Positions 8,043 to 17,921 are shown, counted from the first letter of the stretch. The stretch: 64,000 nt of DNA from Streptomyces sp. NBC_00654 (GCF_026341775.1 NZ_JAPEOB010000002.1:1550001-1614000), one strand, 5' to 3'. The notes: generated from the letters alone by a model not told the origin. A program made the numbers and translations.

Positions 8043-9590
8043 GTGACCGACGCACACACCACCGGCACCCACGGCACCGGGCCGTTCATCGCGGCCATCG
8101 ACCAGGGCACCACCTCCAGCCGCTGCATCGTCTTCGACAAGGACGGCCGGATCGTCTCCGTCGACCAGAAGGAGCACGAGCAGATCTTCCCGAAGCCGGG
8201 ATGGGTCGAGCACAACGCGACCGAGATCTGGGAGAACGTCCAGGAGGTCGTCGCCGGCGCCATCGTCAAGGCGGGCATCACCTCCGCCGACGTCAAGGCG
8301 ATCGGCATCACCAACCAGCGCGAGACCACGCTGCTCTGGGACAAGCACACCGGCGAGCCCGTCCACAACGCCCTCGTCTGGCAGGACACCCGCACCGACG
8401 CGCTCTGCAAGGAGCTCGGCCGCAACGTCGGCCAGGACCGCTTCCGGCGCGAGACCGGGCTGCCGCTCGCCTCGTACTTCGCCGGGCCCAAGGTCCGCTG
8501 GCTGCTCGACAACGTCGAGGGGCTGCGCGAGCGCGCCGAGCGCGGCGACATCCTCTTCGGCACCATGGACTCCTGGGTCATCTGGAATCTGACCGGCGGC
8601 ACCGACGACGGCGTCCACGTCACGGACGTCACCAACGCCTCACGGACCCTCCTGATGAACCTGCACACCATGGCGTGGGACGAGAAGATCCTCCACTCCA
8701 TCGGCATCCCCGCCGCCGTGCTCCCCGAGATCCGCTCCTCCGCCGAGGTGTACGGCTCCGCCAGGGGCGGGGTGCTCGACGGGGTCCCGGTGGCCTCCGC
8801 GCTCGGCGACCAGCAGGCCGCGCTGTTCGGCCAGACGTGCTTCGCCGTGGGCGAGGCCAAGTCCACGTACGGCACCGGCACCTTCATGCTGCTGAACACC
8901 GGCCACACCCCGGTGAACTCGTACAACGGCCTGCTGACGACCGTGGGTTACCAGATCGGCGACCAGCGTCCGGTGTACGCCCTGGAGGGCTCCATCGCGG
9001 TCACCGGTTCGCTGGTGCAGTGGATGCGCGACCAGATGGGCCTGATCAAGTCCGCGGCCGAGATCGAGACGCTCGCCTCCTCGGTCGAGGACAACGGCGG
9101 CGCCTACTTCGTGCCCGCGTTCTCCGGGCTGTTCGCCCCGTACTGGCGTCCCGACGCCCGCGGCGTCATCGCCGGTCTCACCCGGTACGTCACCAAGGCG
9201 CACATCGCCCGTGCCGTGCTCGAAGCCACCGCCTGGCAGACCCGCGAGATCAGCGACGCCATGACCAAGGACTCCGGCGTCGAACTGACCGCGCTCAAGG
9301 TCGACGGCGGCATGACTTCCAACAACCTGCTGATGCAGACGCTCGCCGACTTCCTGGACGCGCCCGTGGTGCGCCCGATGGTCGCCGAGACCACCTGCCT
9401 CGGCGCGGCCTACGCCGCCGGTCTGGCCGTCGGTTTCTGGCCGGACACCGATGCCCTGCGTGCCAACTGGCGCCGGGCCGCGGAGTGGACCCCCCGCATG
9501 GACGCGGATGTCCGCGACCGCGAGTACAAGAGCTGGCTCAAGGCCGTGCAGCGGACCATGGGCTGGCTCGACGACACAGTCGAGGAGTAA
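8043..9590 (+). CDS. glpK: Glycerol kinase
   Basis: Phosphorylates glycerol to sn-glycerol 3-phosphate with ATP. The 515-aa length is usual for FGGY-family glycerol kinases. The N-terminal phosphate loop [11 protein letters not shown], the substrate segment with [12 protein letters not shown], and the C-terminal adenosine motif [14 protein letters not shown] are all present. It starts at GTG 8043, 40 bp after glpF, with a GGAG ribosome site 7 nt upstream, and is 5 bp from glpD. The three genes form the glycerol operon (gylCAB). Confidence 0.97.
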   Translation: MTDAHTTGTHGTGPFIAAIDQGTTSSRCIVFDKDGRIVSVDQKEHEQIFPKPGWVEHNATEIWENVQEVVAGAIVKAGITSADVKAIGITNQRETTLLWDKHTGEPVHNALVWQDTRTDALCKELGRNVGQDRFRRETGLPLASYFAGPKVRWLLDNVEGLRERAERGDILFGTMDSWVIWNLTGGTDDGVHVTDVTNASRTLLMNLHTMAWDEKILHSIGIPAAVLPEIRSSAEVYGSARGGVLDGVPVASALGDQQAALFGQTCFAVGEAKSTYGTGTFMLLNTGHTPVNSYNGLLTTVGYQIGDQRPVYALEGSIAVTGSLVQWMRDQMGLIKSAAEIETLASSVEDNGGAYFVPAFSGLFAPYWRPDARGVIAGLTRYVTKAHIARAVLEATAWQTREISDAMTKDSGVELTALKVDGGMTSNNLLMQTLADFLDAPVVRPMVAETTCLGAAYAAGLAVGFWPDTDALRANWRRAAEWTPRMDADVRDREYKSWLKAVQRTMGWLDDTVEE

Positions 9591-9595
9591 TCACC

Positions 9596-11206
9596 ATGAC
9601 CACCCTGCGATGCGTCCCGGCTCTCGGGACGCACCCGGCCTCCGGCTCCCTCCCGAGCCGCGCCGAGACTCGGGAGCAGCTCTCCAGGGCGACGTACGAC
9701 CTCCTGGTCATCGGCGGCGGCATCCTGGGCATCTCCACCGCCTGGCACGCCGCGCAGTCCGGACTGCGGGTGGCGCTGGTGGACGCCGGCGACTTCGCCG
9801 GCGCCACCTCCTCCGCCTCCTCCAAGCTGCTCCACGGCGGTCTGCGCTATCTGCAGACCGGCGCGGTGAAGCTGGTCGCGGAGAACCATTTCGAACGGCG
9901 GGCGGTCTCCCGCGAGGTCGCCCCGCACCTGGCCAACCCGCTCACCTTCTACCTGCCGGTGTACAAGGGCGGGCCGCATGGCGCCGCCAAGCTCGGGGCG
10001 GGGGTGTTCGCGTACTCGGCGCTGTCCGCGTTCGGTGACGGCGTCGGCCATGTGATCAGCCCGGCGAAGGCGCGGCGCGACGTCCCCGAGCTGCGTACGG
10101 ACAATCTGAAGGCCGTCGCGGTCTACGGCGACGACCAGATGAACGACGCCCGCATGGCGCTGATGACGGTCCGCGCGGCCGTCCAGGCGGGTGCCGTCGT
10201 GCTCAACCACGCGGAGGTGACCGGCCTCCGGTTCACCGGGGGCCGGGTCACGGGCGCCGATCTGAAGGACCGTACGGACGGTACGGAGTTCGGGGTCGGC
10301 GCCCGGCTCGTACTGAACGCGACGGGGCCGTGGGTGGACCACCTGCGGAAGATGGAGAACCCGGACGCGGCCCCCTCCATACGTCTGTCCAAGGGCGCGC
10401 ACCTGGTGCTCAAGCGCACCCGCCCCTGGAAGGCGGCGCTCGCCACCCCGATCGACAAGTACCGCATCACGTTCGCCCTGCCGTGGGAGGACATGCTGCT
10501 GCTCGGTACGACCGACGAGGAGTACGAGGGCGACCCGGGCGAGGTCGCGGTGACCGAGGCGGACACGGCGCAGATCCTGGACGAGGCCGCGTTCTCGATC
10601 CGGGACCAGCAGCTGTCCCGCGACCTGATCACGTACTCCTTCGCGGGTCTGCGGGTGCTGCCCGGCGGCCCCGGGGACACGTCCAAGGCCAAGCGGGAGA
10701 CGGTCGTGACGGAGGGCCGCGGCGGCATGCTGTCGGTGGCCGGCGGCAAGTGGACGACCTTCCGCCACATCGGCCGCACCGTGATGAACAAGCTCGCCGC
10801 GCTGCCGGGGCACCCGCTGGCGGAGGACATGGAGCCGATGGCCCGGCTGCCGAGGAAGCTGCCGCTGCCCGGCATAGCCAACCCCGACGCGGTCGCGCAC
10901 CGGCTGCTGATCGACGGCGGCACGCCCGGCCCGCGGATGGCGGCCGACACCGCCCGGCACCTGGCCACCCACTACGGCTCGCTGGCCTTCGACATCGCGC
11001 GGATGGCGAACGAGGACCCGGCGCTGGCCGAGCGCGTCCACCCGGACGCACCGGAGATCTGGGCACAGGTGGCCTACGCCCGGGACTACGAGTGGGCCGA
11101 GACCGCGGACGACGTGCTGCGCCGGCGGACGACGCTGACGATCCGGGGCCTGGCGACGGACGGGATCCGCGGCAGGGTCGACGGCATGCTGGCCGACCGG
11201 GGCTGA
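9596..11206 (+). CDS. glpD: FAD-dependent glycerol-3-phosphate dehydrogenase
   Basis: Oxidises glycerol 3-phosphate to dihydroxyacetone phosphate at the membrane, passing electrons to quinone. The 536-aa protein has the FAD dinucleotide-binding motif VIGGGILGISTAWHAA near residues 36-52, the SSASSKLLHGGLRYL segment typical of GlpD, and a C-terminal cap domain (about 400-530). ATG 9596 is preceded by GAGGAG that overlaps the glpK stop codon, so the two are translationally close. The start gives about 35 residues before the FAD fold, slightly longer than E. coli GlpD. A strong hairpin follows. Confidence 0.96.
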   Translation: MTTLRCVPALGTHPASGSLPSRAETREQLSRATYDLLVIGGGILGISTAWHAAQSGLRVALVDAGDFAGATSSASSKLLHGGLRYLQTGAVKLVAENHFERRAVSREVAPHLANPLTFYLPVYKGGPHGAAKLGAGVFAYSALSAFGDGVGHVISPAKARRDVPELRTDNLKAVAVYGDDQMNDARMALMTVRAAVQAGAVVLNHAEVTGLRFTGGRVTGADLKDRTDGTEFGVGARLVLNATGPWVDHLRKMENPDAAPSIRLSKGAHLVLKRTRPWKAALATPIDKYRITFALPWEDMLLLGTTDEEYEGDPGEVAVTEADTAQILDEAAFSIRDQQLSRDLITYSFAGLRVLPGGPGDTSKAKRETVVTEGRGGMLSVAGGKWTTFRHIGRTVMNKLAALPGHPLAEDMEPMARLPRKLPLPGIANPDAVAHRLLIDGGTPGPRMAADTARHLATHYGSLAFDIARMANEDPALAERVHPDAPEIWAQVAYARDYEWAETADDVLRRRTTLTIRGLATDGIRGRVDGMLADRG

Positions 11207-11220
11207 ACCGGGCGGGGTGC

Positions 11221-11259
11221 GACGGGGGCGCTTCCCGGATACGGGGAGGCGCCCCCGTC
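11221..11259 (+). terminator. Terminator of the glycerol operon
   Basis: An 11-bp perfect outer stem (11221-11231 with 11249-11259) continues into an inner stem with one G-T pair, giving about 17 bp, 15 bp after the glpD stop. Confidence 0.75.
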
Positions 11260-11370
11260 CGCGTGTCCGTGACGAGGTGCGGCAGGCGTGCGGCCGAGGT
11301 GCGGCGCGTCCCCGGCAGGTGCCATACCGCCGCCACACGCGCGCAATACGACGCGGGGAGAGTGGATGTC

Positions 11371-12429
11371 ATGAAATTCTCCGTACTCTCCCTGATCGGC
11401 CACGCCCTGCACCCGCTGACCGGCGAACTCCCCACCGCCGCGGACCGGTTCGAGGAGGTGATCGAAACCGGAGCGGCGGCGGAGCGGCTCGGTTTCGACG
11501 CGTACTCGATCGGGGAACGGCACGCCGGCCCCTTCCTCTCGTCGAGCCCGAGCGTGGTGCTGGGCGCGATGGCGGCCCGCACCCGCACCATCAGGCTGCT
11601 GACCGGTGTCACGGTCGTCGCGATCCTCGACCCGGTGCGGGTGGCCGAGGACTTCGCGACGCTGGACCAGCTGTCCCGGGGGCGGATCGAACTGGTCGTC
11701 GGCAAGGGCGCGGAGGCAGGGCACTTCGACCTCTTCGGGCTCGACGAGGACCGGCAGTGGGACCTCCAGAAGGAGAAGTACGAGCTGCTGCGGCGGCTGT
11801 GGACGGAGGAAGGGGTGGACTGGGAGGGCGAGTTCCGGCCGCCCCTGAAGAACGTGACGACGGTCCCCCGTCCGTACGCTGGGCCGCCCCGCGTCTGGCA
11901 CGGCTCGGCGACCAGTCTCCACTCCCCCGAGCTGGCGGCGAAGCACGGCGATCCGCTGTTCACGGCCAATGCCGTCCAGCCGCGCGAGGCCTACGCCCGG
12001 CTGATCGGGCACTACCGGGAGCGGTTCGAGGCGTACGGGCACGATCCGGCCGACGCCCATGTGGCGGCGGGCTCGGGCGGGCTGCTGATCGCCGGCACCC
12101 CGCGGGCGGCCGTCGCGCGCTACAAGGAGCTGTACGAGGCGCGGGTGCGGCAGAGCTTCAAGCCCCATCTCGCCGGACGGGCCGGGTACAACACGCCGTT
12201 CCGGACGATCGAGGACGCGATCGAGAACGGGCCCCAGCTGATCGGCAGCCCGCAGCAGATCATCGACAAGATCCTCGGCTACCACGCGGTGTACCGTCAC
12301 GATCTCCAGTCGATCACCGTGGACGGCTTCGGGCTGGAGCACGCGGAGCAGCTGGAGACCCTGCAGCGGTTCGCCGAGGAGATCGCTCCCGTCGTACGCC
12401 GCGAGGCGCCGTCCTCCCTCTGGGAGTGA
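11371..12429 (+). CDS. LLM-class flavin-dependent monooxygenase/oxidoreductase
   Basis: A 352-aa bacterial-luciferase-like TIM-barrel protein, expected to use FMN (or F420). The N-terminal strand MKFSVLSLIGH, the SIGERH and TGVTVVAILDPVRVAEDFATLDQLS segments, and the GRIELVVGKGAEAG glycine-rich phosphate-binding stretch are characteristic. The substrate cannot be read from sequence. ATG 11371 is chosen with GGGGAG 10 nt upstream. It sits directly after the glycerol operon terminator and before the FadR-type regulator, in the same direction; whether it belongs to the sugar-acid island is unclear. Confidence 0.85.
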   Translation: MKFSVLSLIGHALHPLTGELPTAADRFEEVIETGAAAERLGFDAYSIGERHAGPFLSSSPSVVLGAMAARTRTIRLLTGVTVVAILDPVRVAEDFATLDQLSRGRIELVVGKGAEAGHFDLFGLDEDRQWDLQKEKYELLRRLWTEEGVDWEGEFRPPLKNVTTVPRPYAGPPRVWHGSATSLHSPELAAKHGDPLFTANAVQPREAYARLIGHYRERFEAYGHDPADAHVAAGSGGLLIAGTPRAAVARYKELYEARVRQSFKPHLAGRAGYNTPFRTIEDAIENGPQLIGSPQQIIDKILGYHAVYRHDLQSITVDGFGLEHAEQLETLQRFAEEIAPVVRREAPSSLWE

Positions 12430-12484
12430 CCGGCACTGCGGACCGGCACCACGGGCCGGCAGCGCGGGCCGACATCACGGCCCC

Positions 12485-12533
12485 GGCGGCGCGGGCCGGC
12501 GGCGCGGGCCGGCGGCGCGGGCCGGCGGCGCGG
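12485..12533. repeat. 13-bp tandem repeat (about 3.8 copies)
   Basis: The unit GGCGGCGCGGGCC is repeated at 12485, 12498, 12511 and partly at 12524 in the gap between the LLM gene and the FadR-type regulator. Copies are identical, suggesting recent slippage. The copies are contiguous, so this is not a CRISPR. Confidence 0.9.
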
Positions 12534-12581
12534 ATGCGCCGGGGGCTGCTCTTCCGGGTGAACGGACCCGCATAATGGGGA

Positions 12582-12598
12582 CAGACATCGGATGTCTG
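12582..12598. promoter_or_regulatory. 17-bp palindromic operator before the FadR-type regulator
   Basis: CAGACATCGGATGTCTG is a perfect palindrome with 8-bp arms around a single central base, 28 bp upstream of the regulator start and just after a CATAAT hexamer (12571-12576) that could be a -10 box. Its core ACATC-G-GATGT recurs twice before the fuconate dehydratase operon, which points to autoregulation plus control of that operon. Confidence 0.7.
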
Positions 12599-12626
12599 AA
12601 TCCAGTCCGAATCCAGGAGGACCGTC

Positions 12627-13298
12627 ATGGCTGTCACCGACGAGGCGATCGAGAAGATCAAGGGAATGATCGTCTCGGGTGCGCTACGTCCCGGCGACCG
12701 GCTGCCCAAGGAGAGCGAACTCGCCGCGGAGCTGGGGCTGTCGCGCAACTCCCTGCGGGAGGCGGTGCGCGCGCTGTCGCTGATCCGGATCCTCGATGTG
12801 CGGCAGGGGGACGGCACCTATGTCACCAGCCTGGACCCGCAGTTGCTCCTGGAGGCGCTGAGCTTCGTGGTGGACTTCCACCGCGACGACACGGTGCTGG
12901 AGTTCCTCGCGGTGCGCCGGATCCTGGAACCGGCCGCCACGGCGATGGCGGCGGGCCGGATCAGCGATACCCAACTGGACCTGCTCAGCTCCCAGTTGGA
13001 CGCCCTGGGCGGGCAGCCCTCGGTGGAGGAACTGGTCGCCGCGGACCTGGACTTCCACCGCGGGATCGTCCAGTCCTCGGGCAACTCGGTGCTCTGTTCC
13101 CTGCTCGACGGCCTGTCCGGGCCCACCACACGGGCGCGGGTCTGGCGCGGTCTGACGCAGGAGGACGCCGTCAGCCGCACCCTGCACGAGCACCGGGCGA
13201 TCCTCGCCGCGCTGCGGGACCGGGACGCGGAGGCCGCACGGGCCTGGGCGACGGTGCATGTGGCGAGCGTGGAGCAGTGGCTCAGGTCCACGCTCTGA
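12627..13298 (+). CDS. FadR-subfamily GntR regulator of the sugar-acid island
   Basis: A 223-aa regulator with an N-terminal winged helix-turn-helix (about 8-70; ESELAAELGLSRNSLREAVRAL) and a C-terminal FCD domain (about 80-218). FCD metal-site residues are visible: Asp and His in DLDFHRGIV, His in HEHRAILAAL and His in WATVHVASVEQW, so it probably binds a metal plus an organic acid. It lies convergent with the ABC transporter operon and has a perfect palindrome in its own promoter; two variants of the palindrome precede the fuconate dehydratase operon. I infer that it represses both and is relieved by a sugar acid such as fuconate or its keto-deoxy product. Confidence 0.9.
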   Translation: MAVTDEAIEKIKGMIVSGALRPGDRLPKESELAAELGLSRNSLREAVRALSLIRILDVRQGDGTYVTSLDPQLLLEALSFVVDFHRDDTVLEFLAVRRILEPAATAMAAGRISDTQLDLLSSQLDALGGQPSVEELVAADLDFHRGIVQSSGNSVLCSLLDGLSGPTTRARVWRGLTQEDAVSRTLHEHRAILAALRDRDAEAARAWATVHVASVEQWLRSTL

Positions 13299-13327
13299 GG
13301 CGGACGGCGCCGGAGATCCGGGGCCAT

Positions 13328-13381
13328 GACATGCCGTACGGGCCGGTGGGGGCGCTTCCCCACCGGCCCGTACGGCATGTC
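13328..13381. terminator. 24-bp perfect bidirectional terminator
   Basis: Arms 13328-13351 and 13358-13381 pair without mismatch around a 6-nt loop, centred between the convergent FadR-type regulator and the ABC permease gene. It is among the strongest hairpins in the window. Confidence 0.85.
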
Positions 13382-13392
13382 CTCGGTCCTCC

Positions 13393-14436
13393 TCAGTCCT
13401 GCTTCTCACCGCTCGCGAAGCGGGAGATGACCAGCGCCACGATGATGATCACGCCGTTGAGGAACTGGTTCCACAGCGCGGGCACACCTCCGAGGGTCAT
13501 CACATTGACCACGAGCTGGAGCGTCAGTACGCCGGTGAGGGCGCCGAACAGCGTCCCGCGCCCGCCCTTGAGGCTGATGCCGCCGATCACCGCCGCGGCG
13601 AACACCTGGAAGATCCAGCCGTTGCCCTGGGTGGCCGCCACCGATCCGTAGTGGCCGGTGTAGAGGATGCCCGCGAAGGCCGCCAGCAGACCGCCGACGG
13701 CGAGCACGATCCAGGTGATCCGGTCCACCCTGATACCGGCGGCCCGCGCCGCCTCCGGGTTGCCTCCGATCGCGTACAGCGCGCGTCCGTGGCGCAGCCA
13801 GGCCAGCGCGGCGCCGCCGATCGCGAACAGGGCCAGGCAGATCCAGACCGCGGCGGGGGCGCCGGACCACTCGCTCCTGCCCAGGTAGCGGAAGGACTCC
13901 GGGACGTCGGTGATCGACTTGCCCTCGGTGATGCCGATGTGGAGGCCGCGCAGCATGGTGAGCATGCCGAGCGTGGCGATGAAGCCGTTGACCCGGAGCC
14001 TGAGGATCAGGAAGCCGTTGATCACACCCACGACCAGGCCGACGAGCAGACAGAGCGGGATCGCGGACCAGGCCGGGAAGAGTTCCAGACCGGCGAAACG
14101 GCCGCCGTCCTCGGGCAGCACCAGCCACATGGCGACGACGGGCGCGATGCCGATCGTCGACTCCAGCGACAGGTCCATCCGGCCGCAGATCAGGATCAGC
14201 GCCTGGCCGAGCACCAGCAGGCTCAGCTCGGAGGACTGCTGGACGACGCTGATCAGGTTGTTGGAGGTGAGGAAGACCGGCGAGACGATGAACCCGATCA
14301 CCATCAGCACCAGGATCACCGGCACCAGGGAGAAGTCGCTCCACCGGATCAGCGCCAGGCGGCCGCGCGGGCCGGTGCCCTTCGCCCCGCTCGTGATGCC
14401 GTCGTCGGCGACGGACGGCTGTATCGTCCCGGTCAT
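13393..14436 (-). CDS. Sugar ABC transporter permease (RbsC/YtfT type)
   Basis: Membrane subunit, 347 aa, of a carbohydrate importer of the ribose/xylose family. About eight to ten hydrophobic spans follow a cytoplasmic N-terminus; conserved family stretches include LVLGQALILICGRMDLSLES near the third span and AAAVIGGISLKGGRGT late in the protein. The start ATG 14436 overlaps the ATPase stop by 4 nt (ATGA), which fixes the start although the frame is open further upstream. It is the last gene of the operon that begins with the fuconate dehydratase. Confidence 0.92.
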   Translation of the reverse strand: MTGTIQPSVADDGITSGAKGTGPRGRLALIRWSDFSLVPVILVLMVIGFIVSPVFLTSNNLISVVQQSSELSLLVLGQALILICGRMDLSLESTIGIAPVVAMWLVLPEDGGRFAGLELFPAWSAIPLCLLVGLVVGVINGFLILRLRVNGFIATLGMLTMLRGLHIGITEGKSITDVPESFRYLGRSEWSGAPAAVWICLALFAIGGAALAWLRHGRALYAIGGNPEAARAAGIRVDRITWIVLAVGGLLAAFAGILYTGHYGSVAATQGNGWIFQVFAAAVIGGISLKGGRGTLFGALTGVLTLQLVVNVMTLGGVPALWNQFLNGVIIIVALVISRFASGEKQD

Positions 14437-15950
14437 TCCCTTTCCCCCACACCTTCCATGGCGGCGACGAGTTCCCCGTCGGTCCACCCGCTTGCGAACG
14501 TCGCGACGACCCGCCCGTGGAACAGGGCGAGCACCCGGTCGCACACCCGGAGGTCGTCCAGCTCGTCCGAGATGATCACTGCGGCGTTTCCCTCGTCGGC
14601 GACCCGCCGGACCACGCCCAACAGCGAGTCCTTGGACTTGATGTCCACTCCCGCGGTGGGCCGGACCGCGACCAGCACGCTCGGTTTCCGGGCGAGCGCG
14701 CGGGCGACCACCACCTTCTGCTGGTTGCCGCCGGAGAGTCCGGAGACGGGCTGCTCGGGCCCCTGGGTCTTGATGTCCAGGGAGTCGATCATCGACCGGG
14801 CGAACCGCCGGGTGCGGGAGGGCAGTACGGTCCCCCACGGGCCCAGCTGGTCGGTGACCGTGAGGGTGGCGTTCTCGGCGACGCTCCGGTCCAGCACGAG
14901 CCCCTGGTCGTGACGGTCCTCGGGGATGTACCCGATTCCGGCGTCCAGGGCGTGCGGCACGCTGCCCGGCCGTACGACGCCGCCGTGCACGGAGACCGTG
15001 CCACCGGAAGCCTTGCGCATCCCGGCCAGCGTCTCGCCGAGCGCGGTGTTGCCGCTGGCCGCCGAACCGGCGAGGCCGAGCACCTCACCGGGCCGTACCT
15101 GGAGGTCGATCGCCTCGAACTCGCCCGCCAGTGAGAGCCGTTCGGTACGCAGCACCGGGTCGGCCGACTCGTCGGCCGCGCCCGCCGCGGCGGCGTGCCA
15201 GGCACCCGCGACGCGGCCCCGCTCCCCCGTCATGGCCGCCACCAGATCGGCCTTGCCGATGTCGGCGACCGGGGTGGTCAGCACATGGCGGGCGTCCCGG
15301 TAGACGGTGACCGCGGTGCACAGCTCGTACACCTCCTGGAGGTGGTGGGAGATGAACAGGAAGGCCACTCCCTGGCCCTGGAGTTCCCGCAGCTTGTCGA
15401 AGAGCCGCCCGATGCCCCGGGCGTCGAGCTGCGCGGTCGGCTCGTCCAGGACGATCAGCCGGGCGCCGAACGACAGCGCCCGCGCGATCTCCACGAACTG
15501 CCGCTGCTCCACGGCGAGATCCCGGGCCCGCGCGTCGGGGTCGACCCGCACCCCGTACTCGGCCAGCAGCGTCTCCGCGCGTCTGCGGAGCCTGCCCCAG
15601 CTGATCCAGCGGGCCTTGTCGTCGAACCGGTTGAGGAAGAGGTTCTCGGCGACGGTCAGATCCGGGACGACCATGGACTTCTGGTAGACGCAGGCGATCC
15701 TGGACTGCCAGGCCGTGGTGTCCCCGAAGGCGGGCGCGGGCTCCCCGCCGAAGGTCACCGCTCCCCCGTCCGCCCGGTGGAGTCCGGTGAGGACGCCGAC
15801 CAGGGTGGACTTGCCCGCGCCGTTGCGCCCGACGAGCGCGTGGGACTCGCCGGGCCGGACGGTGAGTCCGACGCCGTCGAGCGCCACGGTGGGCCCGAAG
15901 CGTTTGACGATGCCCGTCGCCCGTACCGCCGGTGGTGGTGCCTGGTTCAT
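14433..15950 (-). CDS. Sugar ABC transporter ATPase with two nucleotide-binding domains (RbsA type)
   Basis: Energises sugar import; 505 aa with two fused ATPase domains. Domain 1 (about 1-240) has an intact Walker A (VGRNGAGKST), Q-loop, and Walker B (LIVLDEPTAQL). Domain 2 (about 260-500) is degenerate: its Walker A position reads GSAASGNT without the Lys and its Walker B region reads VAVRPTAGVD instead of DEPTRGVD, while the signature SGGNQQK is kept. Such asymmetry is usual in this family. It is 7 bp downstream of the binding protein gene and overlaps the permease start. Confidence 0.93.
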   Translation of the reverse strand: MNQAPPPAVRATGIVKRFGPTVALDGVGLTVRPGESHALVGRNGAGKSTLVGVLTGLHRADGGAVTFGGEPAPAFGDTTAWQSRIACVYQKSMVVPDLTVAENLFLNRFDDKARWISWGRLRRRAETLLAEYGVRVDPDARARDLAVEQRQFVEIARALSFGARLIVLDEPTAQLDARGIGRLFDKLRELQGQGVAFLFISHHLQEVYELCTAVTVYRDARHVLTTPVADIGKADLVAAMTGERGRVAGAWHAAAAGAADESADPVLRTERLSLAGEFEAIDLQVRPGEVLGLAGSAASGNTALGETLAGMRKASGGTVSVHGGVVRPGSVPHALDAGIGYIPEDRHDQGLVLDRSVAENATLTVTDQLGPWGTVLPSRTRRFARSMIDSLDIKTQGPEQPVSGLSGGNQQKVVVARALARKPSVLVAVRPTAGVDIKSKDSLLGVVRRVADEGNAAVIISDELDDLRVCDRVLALFHGRVVATFASGWTDGELVAAMEGVGERE

Positions 15951-15957
15951 GGCAGGC

Positions 15958-16992
15958 TCACTTCTCCAGCTGGTTGGCCCACAGCTTCGGGTCGTCGACG
16001 TTCTCCTTGGTCACCAGGGGTGCCGGGAGCTGGTCCTCGTAGCCGCCCGGGATCTTGATGATGTGGGAGCCGTGGTCGGTCGGGCCCTCCTCGAAGGTCT
16101 TGCCGTCCAGGGCCGCCTCGGCGTAGTACAGGGCGTACTTCGCGTACAGGTCGGCGGGCTGGGAGATCGTCGCGTCGATCTTCCCGGCCTTGATGGCGTC
16201 GAACTCCTCCGGGATGCCGTCGTTGGAGATGATCGTGATGTGACCGGGCGCACCGGCCGGCTTCAGCAGCTTCTTCTGTTCCAGCAGGGCGAGCGTGGGC
16301 TGGAGGAAGACCCCGCCGGCCTGCATGTAGATGCCGTTGATGTCGGGGTGCGCGGCCAGCGTCGACTGGAGCTTGGCGGAGGCGACGTCGCCCTTCCAGT
16401 CGGTGGCCAGCTCGAAGACCTCGATGCCGGGGAAGTCCTTGTCCATGCAGGCCTTGAAGGCCTGGGAGCGGTCGCGCCCGTTGATCGAGGACAGGTCGCC
16501 CTGGAATTCGACGACCTTGCCCTTGCCTCCCAGCTGTTCGCCGAGGTACTTGCAGGCGTTGGCCCCGTACGCCTTGTTGTCGGCGCGCACCACCATGTAG
16601 ACGCTGCCCTTGTCGGGGCGGGTGTCGACGCTGATGACGGGGATCTTCTTCTCGTTCAGCGTGTTGAGCGTCTCGGCTATCGCACCGGTGTCCTGCGGGG
16701 CCATCACGACGGCCTTCGCACCCTGGTCGGTGAACGTCCGGACATTGGCGACGAGCTTGCCGATGTCGTTCTGCGAGTTGGTCAGCGGCAGCGCCTTCAC
16801 CTCGCCGCCCTTGACGCCCTGTTCCACGTACTGCTGGTAGGAGTTCCAGAAGTCGCTGTCGCTGCGCGGCAGATCGATGCCCACCTTTCCGCCCCCGTAC
16901 CCGCTGTCGGCGGAGTCGCGGTTGCAGCCGGCAAGGGCTGTGACGGCCAGCAGTACGGCGCAGGCCGCCGCACTCGTCGTACGCACTCTCAT
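15958..16992 (-). CDS. Sugar-binding lipoprotein of the ABC transporter
   Basis: A periplasmic-binding-protein-like (RbsB/type I fold) solute receptor of 344 aa. The N-terminus MRVRTTSAAACAVLLAVTA is a lipoprotein signal with lipobox LAGC and lipidated Cys23. The mature part begins with KVGIDLPRSDSDFWNSY, as in ribose-binding-like proteins, and includes AVVMAPQDTGAIAETLN and GRDRSQAFKACM segments. The start at 16992 is chosen for the signal peptide and the GAAGGA site 8 nt upstream. The neighbouring fuconate dehydratase suggests a deoxy-sugar or sugar-acid ligand such as L-fucose; this is inference from context. Confidence 0.92.
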   Translation of the reverse strand: MRVRTTSAAACAVLLAVTALAGCNRDSADSGYGGGKVGIDLPRSDSDFWNSYQQYVEQGVKGGEVKALPLTNSQNDIGKLVANVRTFTDQGAKAVVMAPQDTGAIAETLNTLNEKKIPVISVDTRPDKGSVYMVVRADNKAYGANACKYLGEQLGGKGKVVEFQGDLSSINGRDRSQAFKACMDKDFPGIEVFELATDWKGDVASAKLQSTLAAHPDINGIYMQAGGVFLQPTLALLEQKKLLKPAGAPGHITIISNDGIPEEFDAIKAGKIDATISQPADLYAKYALYYAEAALDGKTFEEGPTDHGSHIIKIPGGYEDQLPAPLVTKENVDDPKLWANQLEK

Positions 16993-17141
16993 GGGTCCCG
17001 TCCTTCGTGGAGTACCGGATCGGAGCATTTCGGCGGTGCGGGATGGGGCGGCTCGTGCGGTGTCCCGGGGCGCGGTGGTCACTTCCGTACGGTGGTCACG
17101 GGGGTCGTGCGGTGGCGCGGGTCCGTGCGGGACCGCTGCTG

Positions 17142-17921
17142 TCAGGCGTCGGCGGGGCGCAGCCTCAGGCCCTGCATCCCGCCGTCGACGGCGAGTGCGG
17201 TGCCCGTGACGGAGGCGGCGGACGGGCTCGCCAGATAGACGATGGCGGCGGCGACCTCGTCGGCCGAGACCAGTCTGCCGAGCGGCTGGCGGGCGTTGAG
17301 CGCGGCGCGTTCGGCGTCCGGGTCATCGGCCTGCCCCAGCAGCCGGCCGATCCACGGGGTGTCCGCGGTGCCGGGGTTGACGCAGTTGACGCGGACTCCT
17401 TCGCGCACGTGGTCGGCGGCCATGGCGAGGGTCAGCGAGAGCACCGCGCCCTTGCTCGCGCTGTACAGGGCGCGCTGGGGCAGTCCGGCGGTGGCGGCGA
17501 TCGAGCAGGTCTGGGTGATCGAGACGGAGCCCGGCCGGGCGGCGGCCGCGCGGCGCAGATGGGGCAGCGCGTGACGGGCGGTGCGGACCATGCCGAGGAC
17601 GTTGATGTCCAGCACCCGGGTCCACTCGTCGTCGGCGTTGTCCTCGACGGTGCCGACGGAGCCGATCCCGGCGTTGGAGACGAGGGTGTGCAGGGCGCCG
17701 AGTTCGGCGGCGGCCCGGTCCACGGCGTCGCGCACGGCCGCGTCGTCCCTCACGTCGGCCTGGAGCGCGAGCGCTCCGGCGGGTGCGCCCGCGGTCTCCC
17801 GGTCGAGGACGGCGACCTGTGCGCCGCGCTCCAGGAGCATGGCCGCCACGGCGGCCCCGATCCCGGAGGCACCGCCTGTCACCAGGGCGGACATCCCGTC
17901 GAAGTCCTGTGTGCCGGTCAT
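17142..17921 (-). CDS. Short-chain dehydrogenase/reductase of the sugar-acid operon
   Basis: A 259-aa classical SDR with the NAD-binding motif TGGASGIG near residue 14, NAG in LVSNAGIGS, and the active-site YSASKGA. The [12 protein letters not shown] segment resembles dehydrogenases acting on 2-keto-3-deoxy-L-fuconate or L-fucose in the non-phosphorylating fucose pathway. Its start codon overlaps the stop of the fuconate dehydratase gene (ATGA, 4 nt), so the two are translationally coupled. I favour a keto-deoxy-fuconate dehydrogenase role; an L-fucose dehydrogenase role is the alternative. Confidence 0.85.
   Translation of the reverse strand: MTGTQDFDGMSALVTGGASGIGAAVAAMLLERGAQVAVLDRETAGAPAGALALQADVRDDAAVRDAVDRAAAELGALHTLVSNAGIGSVGTVEDNADDEWTRVLDINVLGMVRTARHALPHLRRAAAARPGSVSITQTCSIAATAGLPQRALYSASKGAVLSLTLAMAADHVREGVRVNCVNPGTADTPWIGRLLGQADDPDAERAALNARQPLGRLVSADEVAAAIVYLASPSAASVTGTALAVDGGMQGLRLRPADA

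Noticed and set aside
8201..9595. Upstream extension of the glpD frame through glpK
   Set aside because: The region codes for glycerol kinase in another frame; glpD begins at 9596 with its own ribosome site.
12485..12533. CRISPR array
   Set aside because: The repeats are contiguous without spacers and no cas genes are present.
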